Part shown: positions 1 through 6,874 of the stretch, in pieces
How the letters are laid out: each line of letters opens with the position of its first letter
How positions within the stretch are numbered: the first letter of the stretch is position 1
NCBI GenBank assembly: GCA_022563115.1
Contig: JADFNY010000035.1
Span: 1-15,120 of the forward strand
Direction: 5' to 3'
From: Acidobacteriota bacterium
GTDB taxonomy: Bacteria > Acidobacteriota > UBA890
DNA length: 15,120 nucleotides
Position numbers and translations under genes: made by a program
Notes under the pieces: model-generated
The model's database searches: none
Seen by the model: only the letters and a program-made list of their open reading frames with translations
Told to the model about the DNA's origin: nothing

Positions 1-243
1 GGCGGCAAGAAACACGATGCTCAGCGCGATCGTCGCTTCGATGGCCGCTGGAAGGGTGACCCGTCCCAGCGTCGCCATCGCCAGGCTCAGGCTGTGCCCG
101 AGCGTAAAAGCCGTGATTGCTTTGAAGAGCAGCCAGCGGTCGCGAACCAACAGAACGAGCGCGAAGACGAACAGCAGGTGATCGAACCCGAGCAAGATGT
201 GGCCCATCCCGAGCCCCAGATATGTGGTGAGATCCACCGTCAA
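1..243 (-). CDS. HupE/UreJ-family membrane protein, C-terminus cut off by window edge
   Basis: This is the N-terminal part (81 codons) of a leftward gene that runs off the left edge. The protein reads MTVDLTTYLGLGMGHILLG and continues FDHLLFVFALVLL. It contains the HX5DH motif (His, five residues, Asp-His) typical of HupE/UreJ proteins. In that family the motif lies in a membrane helix and is thought to bind Ni for hydrogenase or urease maturation. After it come a basic turn (VRDRW), then TAFTLGHSLSLA and an IEATIALSIVF helix, all in the order expected of the HupE/UreJ_2 family. A TTG at 243-241 is chosen as start because AAGGA (complement of 251-255) lies 7 bases upstream. A GTG two codons later (237-235) is the alternative. 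The frame stays open further upstream but without a convincing start. No hydrogenase or urease genes are visible here, so nickel transport is family inference only. Confidence 0.8.
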   Translation of the reverse strand, partial: MTVDLTTYLGLGMGHILLGFDHLLFVFALVLLVRDRWLLFKAITAFTLGHSLSLAMATLGRVTLPAAIEATIALSIVFLAA

Positions 244-392
244 CGACCCATCCTTTCCATCCGGCTGCCGTGGTACCCGCGAAAGGTAACGCAAAAGGGG
301 TAGCCACCCGTTGAGAAGTTCGGGTTAATAGCCTGCTAGCCTTGCATGAGTGGATATTATGTCGTCATTTTACGTAGTATTATCACGGCATC
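244..392. promoter_or_regulatory. divergent intergenic region with AT-rich segment
   Basis: This 149-base spacer separates the leftward HupE-like gene from the rightward ATPase gene and must hold the promoter(s) of both. Bases 320-385 are markedly more AT-rich than the surrounding coding DNA. TATTAT, a good -10-like hexamer, occurs at 355-360 and again at 378-383. A TACGTA palindrome lies between them at 371-376. No well-placed -35 partner was found for either hexamer, and the second lies only 9 bases before the ATPase start, so the promoter is not assigned firmly. Confidence 0.35.
251..258 (-). promoter_or_regulatory. Shine-Dalgarno sequence of the HupE-like gene
   Basis: On the minus strand this reads GGAAAGGA. 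It leaves 7 bases to the TTG codon at 243-241 and 13 to the in-frame GTG at 237-235. The spacing favours TTG as the start, which is why this site is listed. Confidence 0.5.
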
Positions 393-1556
393 ATGGTCAT
401 CCAGGCGTCGTACCCTAGGATCACTCGCCCTCCTGAGGAGAGCTTCTTTCTGCTCGGCCCGCGGGGCGTCGGCAAGAGCACGTGGGCCCGAGAATCGTTC
501 GCAGATGCCCACCGGTTTGACCTCCTCGATGAGGCGCTGTACCAGGGACTGCTCGCAGATCCGGGCCTCTTTCAGGGAGAGCTGCGCACCCTGCCGCCGC
601 AGCGTTGGGTCGTCGTCGACGAGGTGCAGCGGATCCCATCGCTGTTGAATGAGGTACGCCGGTTCATCGAAGAGCGGCGGCTACGCTTTGCCCTGCTCGG
701 CTCGAGCGCCCGGAAGCTGAAGACCGCCGACACCAACCTGCTGGCGGGCCGGGCCCGCTGGAAAGCGATGTTTCCCCTGATCCCCGAGGAGCTTGGGGCT
801 TCCTTCGATCTGGATCGAACCCTGCGGTGGGGCAGCATCGCCCTCGTGTGGCAGGCGAACGACCCTCGGGCGACGCTGGAATCGTACGTTCGGCTTTACC
901 TGCGCGAGGAGATCAAGGCGGAGGCGTTGGTGCGGAACCTCCCCGGATTTCATCGGTTCCTCCCGGTTGCGGCACTCTTTCACGGCCAAACGGTGAACGT
1001 GTCGGCGATCGCCAGAGACGCCGGCGTGGCGCGAACGACCATCGCGGGATATCTGGAGATCCTCGAGGACACGCTGCTGGCGAGGCGCCTTCCCGCCTAT
1101 GAGGCGCGGCTGCGGGTGCGCGAGCGCAAACATCCGAAGCTCTACTGGATCGATCCGGGCCTGGTCAGGGCCGTCAAGAAGCAACTCGGACCCGTCGCGG
1201 AGGAGGAGAAGGGCGCGCTGCTGGAAGGCTGGGTCTTCACACTGCTGCGGGCGTATGCGGAGGAACGAGAGCTCTACGAGGAGGTCTCCTACTGGGCGCC
1301 GCTGCAGGCGAGACGCACCGAAGTGGACTTCCTCCTGCGTCGAGGCGGAGATCATTTGGCGCTCGAGGTGAAATCTGCCCGCCGCGTCTCGTCGGCGCAC
1401 CTGGCCGGCCTGCGCGCCGTCGGCGAGTTGCGTGGCATGGTTCGTAGGATCGTCGTGTACCTGGGTGACCGCACGCTCCGCACGGAGGAAGGGATCGAGA
1501 TCTGGCCGCTCGAACGGTTCCTGGAATCCTTGGACGCCGGTAATCTGTGGCCTTGA
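393..1556 (+). CDS. AAA_14/DUF4143-type ATPase with C-terminal nuclease-like fold
   Basis: The 387-residue product has the usual length and architecture of the COG1373 ATPase family. The P-loop is GPRGVGKST (residues 22-30) and the Walker B strand is WVVVDEVQ (72-79). LLGSSARKL (101-109) matches the sensor-like GSS segment of these proteins. Residues about 160-260 form the DUF4143 region, including a winged-helix-like segment (VNVSAIARDAGVARTTIAGY) followed by LEILEDTLL. The C-terminus has E310-V-D312-F and LEVK (324-327), a pattern typical of the PD-(D/E)XK-like fold in this family. Cellular function is generally unknown for such proteins. ATG at 393 gives a natural N-terminus just before the P-loop, but no strong ribosome binding site precedes it. 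The GST-like gene follows after 22 bases and may be co-transcribed. No partner that explains its role is visible. Confidence 0.85.
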   Translation: MVIQASYPRITRPPEESFFLLGPRGVGKSTWARESFADAHRFDLLDEALYQGLLADPGLFQGELRTLPPQRWVVVDEVQRIPSLLNEVRRFIEERRLRFALLGSSARKLKTADTNLLAGRARWKAMFPLIPEELGASFDLDRTLRWGSIALVWQANDPRATLESYVRLYLREEIKAEALVRNLPGFHRFLPVAALFHGQTVNVSAIARDAGVARTTIAGYLEILEDTLLARRLPAYEARLRVRERKHPKLYWIDPGLVRAVKKQLGPVAEEEKGALLEGWVFTLLRAYAEERELYEEVSYWAPLQARRTEVDFLLRRGGDHLALEVKSARRVSSAHLAGLRAVGELRGMVRRIVVYLGDRTLRTEEGIEIWPLERFLESLDAGNLWP

Positions 1557-1578
1557 CATCCGACAGAAAGGACTTCCC

Positions 1579-2187
1579 ATGTCGCAGGTCGTCATCTACG
1601 GGTTCGAAACATCGAACAACTTCAAGGTTCGCATCGCGCTCGGCTTCAAGGGCATCGACTACCGCTTCGAGACCATCGACCCGTCCGACCGCGGTGAGAT
1701 TGTGCACATCTCGGGGCAGCCCTTTACCCCGGTGATGGTCCATGGCGACACCGTCATGTTCGATTCGGGCGCCATCCTGCGCTACCTGGAGGCCAACTTC
1801 CCCGGCACGCCGAAGCTGTTCAGCGAGGACTACGGCACCATGCGGGAGATCGAGAAATGGGAGGCTTTCAGCCGGATCACATTGCACGAGCCCCTCATGA
1901 TCATGGTGCGGCAGCGCATCGCCGGTGTCAGCGACGATGCCGAGACCGCACGCGCGGCCGAGCTGTTTGCCGAGGCGACCGCGGTGCTCGAGGCTGTGCT
2001 TTCCGACAACGAATGGCTGGCCCACACTCGCATGACCGCGGCCGACGTGACCGGCGCCGCGGTGATTCGAAGAGTCCAGGAGATGGGACCTTTCGATCTG
2101 CCCGAGGACCGGCCACACATGTACGCCTGGGCGGAGCGGGTCAACGCGCTCGATCCGGGGCCCGGCGACAGCACACTGGTGTCCTGA
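1579..2187 (+). CDS. glutathione S-transferase-like protein
   Basis: The 202-residue product has a two-domain GST layout. The N-terminal thioredoxin-like domain (residues 3-75) opens with VVIYGFETSNNFKVRIAL, placing Ser12 where many GSTs have the catalytic Ser/Cys. It contains the cis-proline segment FTPVMV (Pro51) and the glutathione-binding turn FDSGAILRYLE (Asp62, Ser63). The helical C-terminal domain contains WLAHTRMTAADV (146-157), which matches the conserved N-capping TxAD element. Substrate cannot be told; glutathione-dependent detoxification or a stress role is family inference. The start at 1579 is set by AGAAAGGA at 1565-1572, 6 bases upstream. The frame is open further upstream, but that would overlap the ATPase gene. 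It lies 22 bases after the ATPase stop and may share its transcript. It is convergent with the next gene. Confidence 0.85.
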   Translation: MSQVVIYGFETSNNFKVRIALGFKGIDYRFETIDPSDRGEIVHISGQPFTPVMVHGDTVMFDSGAILRYLEANFPGTPKLFSEDYGTMREIEKWEAFSRITLHEPLMIMVRQRIAGVSDDAETARAAELFAEATAVLEAVLSDNEWLAHTRMTAADVTGAAVIRRVQEMGPFDLPEDRPHMYAWAERVNALDPGPGDSTLVS

Positions 2188-2228
2188 GTCGGAAGTTGGG
2201 GAGTTCGCAAGCCCAAGAGCGAGTCGTG

Positions 2229-2246
2229 GCAGGCCCTTGGGCCTGC
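2229..2246. terminator. perfect hairpin between convergent genes, possible bidirectional terminator
   Basis: GCAGGCCC (2229-2236) and GGGCCTGC (2239-2246) form an 8-bp perfect inverted repeat with only TT between. It sits 41 bases after the GST-like stop and touches the stop codon of the leftward membrane-protein gene. No T-run follows on either strand, so it is not a classical intrinsic terminator. The position between two converging genes makes a termination or mRNA-end role plausible. Confidence 0.4.
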
Positions 2247-2644
2247 TAGATGACGCTGGTACCGAAGATCGGCCGGCCGATCGCTATGATCGCGCCGCCG
2301 ATCAGGATCAGCGACAGCGCCACGCCGACCAGGGCGACACCCCAGCTCGGCTCGTCGCGCCGCTTGTTCACGATGTTGGCGGCGTGGCCGACGCTCACCG
2401 CCGCGAGCATCATCACGACGTGCCCCATGAGCCGGGGATAGCTCGGGATCAGCAAGTAGAGAACGATCCCGGTGAGCACCTGTACGTCGAGCAGGCCGAC
2501 GTAGGCTCCGGTGAGGATCTTGGCGAGCTTGTCGAACGGCGCGCCGCGGAACGTGCCGACGAGCAGATAGACCACCGCGGCGATGGCCGCGAGCAGAACC
2601 AGGTAGCGCACGCCCGAATGAGTGTAAAACACCATGGGCATCAT
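2246..2644 (-). CDS. small conserved four-helix membrane protein, function unknown
   Basis: A 132-residue hydrophobic protein beginning MMPMVFYTHSGVRYLVLLAA. Four membrane helices are apparent at roughly residues 13-31, 42-65, 71-90 and 101-122. His9, His75 and His87 are candidate functional residues. His75 and His87 lie 12 apart in the third helix (GHVVMML to VGHAAN), a spacing reminiscent of heme-binding or quinone-site membrane proteins, but no known cytochrome motif is evident. I recognise the general type (small 'FYTHSGLRYLVLL' membrane proteins) but can give no function. The start is uncertain: ATGs at 2644, 2641 and 2635 are all possible and none has a clear ribosome binding site. The longer frame reaching 2815 overlaps the divergent AMMECR1 gene and looks non-coding there. 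The 97-base spacer to the AMMECR1 start holds no obvious promoter consensus. Confidence 0.7.
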   Translation of the reverse strand: MMPMVFYTHSGVRYLVLLAAIAAVVYLLVGTFRGAPFDKLAKILTGAYVGLLDVQVLTGIVLYLLIPSYPRLMGHVVMMLAAVSVGHAANIVNKRRDEPSWGVALVGVALSLILIGGAIIAIGRPIFGTSVI

Positions 2645-2741
2645 GGAGCACACTCTACCCCGATGCGGCCTGGTGCGCCGACCGCTGTGTTTCCACGGTG
2701 AGCTCGGCGCACGCACGCCGCCACCGGATATCATCTCGTCC

Positions 2742-3341
2742 ATGTCTGGCATCTTGGATGAGCGTGCCTTAGTGGAGGCCACAAAGCCTTTGCCCGGCGT
2801 CGGTCGCGAAGCCATCCGCGCCGAGCTCGAGGGGCGCGAGCCTCAGCCGGCCGTCGAGGCCATTGGGCTGCTCGCCCGGCGGGCACCTGTCTTCGTGACG
2901 TTGCGCATCGTGGGCACATTGCGCGGTTGCATCGGCAGCCTCACGCCGCTGCGCGCCAACCTCGTCGAGGAGACCATGGATCGGGCCCTCGCCGCGGCGT
3001 TCGAGGACCCCCGCTTTTCGCCGTTGACCCTGCCGGAGCTCGAGCGAACCGACGTCGAGGTTTCGATCCTCGGACCGCTCGAGGCGATTGCATCGCACGA
3101 TGACCTGGATCCGGCGCGCTTCGGCATCGAGGTCAACGACGGCCACGGAAGGCGGGCGGTCCTGCTGCCCCAGCTCGCCGGCGTCGACACGGTGGCGCAG
3201 CAGATCGAACTGACCCGACAGAAGGCGCGGATCCCCCGCGGTGCGAACCTGGAGATCCGCCGTTTTGCGGCCGTCAAGGTACGGGAACAGAGGTCCTTCG
3301 CCACAACCCGCGAAGCTCCGGCGCAGCCAAGTCCGGGCTAG
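2742..3341 (+). CDS. AMMECR1-domain protein (AmmeMemoRadiSam system protein A-like)
   Basis: The 199-residue product is a single AMMECR1 domain of typical length. Diagnostic segments in order are FVTLRIVGTLRGCIGSL (51-67, with the LRGCIG hallmark at 60-65), AAFEDPRFSPL (85-95), VEVSILGPLE (105-114), and the GRRAVLLPQ strand (137-145). The C-terminal part, ARIPRGANLEIRRF, fits the end of the domain. In many prokaryotes this protein is encoded with a Memo-like protein and a radical SAM enzyme. Neither is present in this window, so this copy is solitary here. Its biochemical role is not established. Start ATG 2742 is preferred because an upstream in-frame ATG (2643) would overlap the divergent membrane-protein gene and the intervening translation lacks domain similarity. 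No strong ribosome binding site is visible. Its stop overlaps that of the convergent permease gene. Confidence 0.9.
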   Translation: MSGILDERALVEATKPLPGVGREAIRAELEGREPQPAVEAIGLLARRAPVFVTLRIVGTLRGCIGSLTPLRANLVEETMDRALAAAFEDPRFSPLTLPELERTDVEVSILGPLEAIASHDDLDPARFGIEVNDGHGRRAVLLPQLAGVDTVAQQIELTRQKARIPRGANLEIRRFAAVKVREQRSFATTREAPAQPSPG

Positions 3342-6300
3342 CGTCCGCCCCGATCGCCTACGCGCTGGCCACCGCCGCCACCTCGACCGCCGCCGCCACC
3401 GCGACCCCCGAAGCCGAACTCCCAGGGCATGATCCCTTCGTCGTAGAAAGCGTTGGGGTTGTCGGGATCGACGTAGCGCCAGCGAACGGCGTCGGCATAG
3501 AGGCGGCCGTCGGCAAGGTCCGAGAGCTCGACGCTTGCCTCTTCGCCCTCGCCGAACGTGAACCTGCCCAGCGCGTTCCAGCCGGGCTCGAGCTGATCGG
3601 TGTTGATCGTCAGCTCGGTGGTCTCGCCGCCGTGGTGGATGGTCATCAAGTAGTAGTTGGCGGCACCCCAGAAGCCTCCCGATGTCCGTCGGTTGATGCG
3701 GCGCGGCAGGAAGTAGTAGGCGACGTCGTACTCACCGGCGTAGGGGAGGGTCGCGGTCCAGATCGCTGGCTGGGCGCCGTCGCCAGCGTCCTTTAGGCGG
3801 TAGTTGGTTTCGTAGCGGCCGAAGGCGTAGCGGCTTTCCTCGACCCCCCAGTTGCCGCCCTGCAGACCCGGACGCATGTAACGCTGCACGCGGCGCACCG
3901 GCATCGAGAACCCTTGGTCTTCGTTGTCGACGATGATCTCGGTGAACGCCGCCTCTTCGGCGGTAACCACCCGGACGTACTCCTCCGGCGGGCCCGGCTC
4001 GACCTCTTCCGGAATGCGCAGCGGCGAGCGCAGCGGGCGCCGGTTCTTGGCCAGGAAGGGCTCCACGGTCACCATGTGGGGGCGCACGCCGATCACCATC
4101 GAGACCTCGATCTCCTGGCCGCCCTCGATTTCGACGTTCTTGGTGATCTCGTCGCCGCGTCCCTGTAGTTGCACCTGGACGAACCCGCGGCCGGGCTCGC
4201 CGTTGCGGATGCGGACCATGACCTGGTAGACAACCGTGCCCCGATCGTCTTCGACCTTCCGCGCTTCGGTGCGGGTCAAGATGTAGCCGGGTACGTAGGT
4301 TCCGTGCACCCAGTCGCGGATGAGGCGATCGAGCCCGGCGCGGCTGACGTCCTCCTCGCTGGTGCCTTCCGGAACGACGGCGCGCTCGAAATCCTCGAAG
4401 GAAATGTATTTGTATTGCGACGATTCACCGAACGACTCGAGCGTGTCGATGAACTCGTCCGAACCGACGACCGCTTCGATCATGCGGAACATCGTCAGGC
4501 CCTTGGCGTCCAGGACCGAACGATAGAGGTCGGGGTTTGCATCGGGATCGAGATCGGCGAGCGACTGCGTTTGCATCGCTTCGAGCATCTCGTCCCAGGT
4601 CGCGTCATTACCGACCCGGCGCGGTCCTCCACCGGGCCCTCCTGGCCTGCCGGATCCGAATCCGAGGCCGATCCGGAGGGTCACACTGGCGCCACCGCGG
4701 TCCTGTGGCCGGCCGTGATCGAAGTCTCCGCCCCCGCGGCTGCCAAACCGACCGCGCCAGCCGCCCCGCTGGTTCCGGAACATCGAGGTGCGAATCTCCT
4801 GCGACAGATCTTCCTGCATGTAGACCGGCATGCCGCGGGAGAGCAATGAGGCGTTTTCACCCTCGAACCCGCGGTTGAACGTCCACAGCTGCACCAGTGG
4901 CGAGCGGAAGAGGCCACCGGTCGCCCCCTCGGGGCTCAGAAACACGGAGAAGATGGCGGTGGCGATCTGGTCACGTTTGACCCGCGCCGGGTCCTGGTCC
5001 CGGCCGCGCTCCGAGCTCAGCGTGCGGTTGGCCCGCTGGGTCATTCTCTTGACCTGGCTGATCAGCGTGTCCTCTTCGATCATCAAGATACCCGGCTGGG
5101 TGAGGCCGCCGTTTTCCTCCCACCCCTCGTAGTACCACTGAACGAGGAACGGGACCTCGACCACCGACAGGCGCTCGTACGGATACGGCAGGCCGGTTTC
5201 CTGGGCCATGGTGGTCAGCAACTGCTCGACCATCGCGACGATCTCCTCGGCGGCGTCGGCGAAAAACGAGACTTGGCGCAGGTGCAACGGATGGATGTAG
5301 AGCGCTACCTCGATTCCCGCGGCGTCGGCGGTGAACACCTCGTACTCGCTGACGTTCAGCGACAGTTGCGGCACCGGGGTGTTGATTTCCCAAACGCTGC
5401 GGCTGCGCCCGGCCTCGGCGGGCTCGCTGGTTGGCACCCCCTGGGTGATCGTCTCGAGGCCGGCCGGCGTATCCACCGTGATGCGGCCGGTCCAAAACGA
5501 GACCGGTCGCCCCTGGTCATTGCCGTAATCGACGCCGGGAACCGGATACCAGCGGCTGCGCGGCGGCAGGTAGGCTGCGTCGTCGCGGATCCAGGCGGTC
5601 AGGTCCCCCTTGTGAATCCAGCCCTGCCATTTCTCGATGCGCGCCGCCGTGCGCAGGAGGTCGAACCCTTCGCGATCGATATCTCCCGCGTATTCCATCG
5701 TGATCGTCGTCTCGCCGCCGGGCGCCAAAGCTGTCGGCGGCGTGACCCGTACAACCGAGCCCTCGACCTCGAACGGCAGATCGTGCCCGCCCGCGTCGGT
5801 AACCGTCGATACGATGAGGCCCGGATTGAGCGTGAAGATCATCGTTTCGAGCGCCATCTCGTTGTCGTTGGCAAGCAGCATCTCGGCGCTGGCCGCCAGC
5901 GGCACGCCGTGGTTCATGATGTCGACGTCGAGGTCGTAGGTCACCACGGTGGCGACCGGCATGTCGCCGTGGCTGATCTGGATCGCGAACAGCTCGGCGC
6001 GGTTCCGGTCGCGGGCGATGTCGTGCTGCGCCATGCTGCCGTACAGGATGACCGCGCCGCCGATCCCGGCCAGCGCCATCGCGTGGCCGATCTTCGACCA
6101 GACGCCCGGCTTCGGCAGACGCGGATAGCAGGCGATCGAGAGCCCGAGCAGGGCGACGGAGAGCGCCATGTAAAAGACGCGAATCTCGAGCACTCGGGTA
6201 ACGTCCCCGAGGCCGAGCATGTCGGAGAAGTACAGCGGCGCGAAGAAGGCGCCGAAGTCGAAGATGCCGCCGTAGCGCGTGCCGAGAAAGAACAGCACGG

Positions 6301-6874
6301 CGATGACGTAGGTGATCGACACCAGGGCCGTGGCCGTTGTATTGCGCAAGGTGGTGCCGAGAAAGAAGGTCAACGCCGACATGAAGATCAGCGCCGGGAA
6401 CGTCATCAAGGCGAAGTAGGTCAGGTACGGGGTCAGCAGGAACGGCTCGCCGGTGATGCTGATCTTCGCCGCCTGGACGGCCAACGTGAGGCCGAGAACA
6501 CAGAGGCTCAGAGCGGTGAGCGCTTGCACGACACCGACGTACTTGCCGGCCACCAACTCGGCGGTGGTCAGCGGGCGCGCCGAGATGACTTCCTCCACCT
6601 GGGCCCGTTCGTCGGCGGCGCGGAAGTTCCCGGCCACGAAGGCGATCAGGATGGTCTGGATATAGGTGTAGACATAGAACGGAATGAAGCCGCTGACCCC
6701 GAGCGCCGAGGCACGGTCGTTCGTTGCGCCCATGGACTCGGGGATCGCCAGCGCGACGCCGATGCCCAGCGGGATCACGACGCCGATCAGACCGAGGGCG
6801 CGGAACCTCGTCGTGCGCATCAGCATGATGCGCTCGTAGCGGGCGACACCGAGGATATTGCTCAGAATGTTCAT
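3338..6874 (-). CDS. ABC-2 type permease fused to an M1-aminopeptidase-like domain (HEXXH absent) and a golvesin-like domain
   Basis: This 1178-residue protein has three parts. (1) Residues 1-284 form a membrane domain with about seven helices (near 24-45, 63-84, 111-135, 149-175, 178-200, 230-252, 262-284). It contains EEVISARPLTTAELVAGKY (94-112), typical of ABC-2 permeases. (2) Residues about 300-900 resemble M1 aminopeptidases: a beta-rich N-terminal 'saddle', then WEENGGLTQPGILMI near residue 585, where M1 enzymes have the GxMEN motif. The downstream position of HEXXH instead reads DQIATAIFSVF (near 635). No HEXXH occurs anywhere, so peptidase activity is unlikely. Gly/Arg-rich segments interrupt this part (about 699-732 and 735-755). 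(3) Residues about 977-1135 match golvesin/xanthan-lyase-type domains (EIIVDNEDQGF, WTATLPYAGEYDVAYYF, LYADAVRWR). The tail is Gly/Arg-rich. Its start overlaps the stop of the upstream ABC ATPase gene by ATGA, so the two are translationally coupled. Substrate unknown; the large part is inferred to lie outside the cytoplasm. Confidence 0.85.
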   Translation of the reverse strand: MNILSNILGVARYERIMLMRTTRFRALGLIGVVIPLGIGVALAIPESMGATNDRASALGVSGFIPFYVYTYIQTILIAFVAGNFRAADERAQVEEVISARPLTTAELVAGKYVGVVQALTALSLCVLGLTLAVQAAKISITGEPFLLTPYLTYFALMTFPALIFMSALTFFLGTTLRNTTATALVSITYVIAVLFFLGTRYGGIFDFGAFFAPLYFSDMLGLGDVTRVLEIRVFYMALSVALLGLSIACYPRLPKPGVWSKIGHAMALAGIGGAVILYGSMAQHDIARDRNRAELFAIQISHGDMPVATVVTYDLDVDIMNHGVPLAASAEMLLANDNEMALETMIFTLNPGLIVSTVTDAGGHDLPFEVEGSVVRVTPPTALAPGGETTITMEYAGDIDREGFDLLRTAARIEKWQGWIHKGDLTAWIRDDAAYLPPRSRWYPVPGVDYGNDQGRPVSFWTGRITVDTPAGLETITQGVPTSEPAEAGRSRSVWEINTPVPQLSLNVSEYEVFTADAAGIEVALYIHPLHLRQVSFFADAAEEIVAMVEQLLTTMAQETGLPYPYERLSVVEVPFLVQWYYEGWEENGGLTQPGILMIEEDTLISQVKRMTQRANRTLSSERGRDQDPARVKRDQIATAIFSVFLSPEGATGGLFRSPLVQLWTFNRGFEGENASLLSRGMPVYMQEDLSQEIRTSMFRNQRGGWRGRFGSRGGGDFDHGRPQDRGGASVTLRIGLGFGSGRPGGPGGGPRRVGNDATWDEMLEAMQTQSLADLDPDANPDLYRSVLDAKGLTMFRMIEAVVGSDEFIDTLESFGESSQYKYISFEDFERAVVPEGTSEEDVSRAGLDRLIRDWVHGTYVPGYILTRTEARKVEDDRGTVVYQVMVRIRNGEPGRGFVQVQLQGRGDEITKNVEIEGGQEIEVSMVIGVRPHMVTVEPFLAKNRRPLRSPLRIPEEVEPGPPEEYVRVVTAEEAAFTEIIVDNEDQGFSMPVRRVQRYMRPGLQGGNWGVEESRYAFGRYETNYRLKDAGDGAQPAIWTATLPYAGEYDVAYYFLPRRINRRTSGGFWGAANYYLMTIHHGGETTELTINTDQLEPGWNALGRFTFGEGEEASVELSDLADGRLYADAVRWRYVDPDNPNAFYDEGIMPWEFGFGGRGGGGGRGGGGGQRVGDRGGR
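3342..3412 (-). repeat. Gly/Arg-rich C-terminal tail of the permease fusion
   Basis: The last two dozen residues of the leftward fusion protein are FGGRGGGGGRGGGGGQRV followed by GDRGGR, encoded by G-rich DNA on the minus strand. It follows the golvesin-like domain directly and is likely unstructured. It resembles the internal Gly/Arg-rich segments of the same protein (complement of about 4610-4780). Confidence 0.7.

Noticed and set aside
94..303. Plus-strand frame of 69 codons
   Set aside because: It is antisense to the HupE-like gene, which has strong family motifs.
1432..1578. Upstream extension of the GST-like frame
   Set aside because: It overlaps the ATPase coding end, lacks GST similarity, and a good ribosome binding site sits just before ATG 1579.
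2645..2815. Upstream extension of the small membrane protein to 2815
   Set aside because: It would overlap the divergent AMMECR1 gene, and the added residues are Arg/Ser/Pro-rich without helix or domain character.
4610..4780. Gly/Arg-rich segment as a possible frameshift scar in the permease fusion
   Set aside because: The frame remains open on both sides and the downstream golvesin-like domain is in the same frame, so it is a low-complexity insert and not a break.
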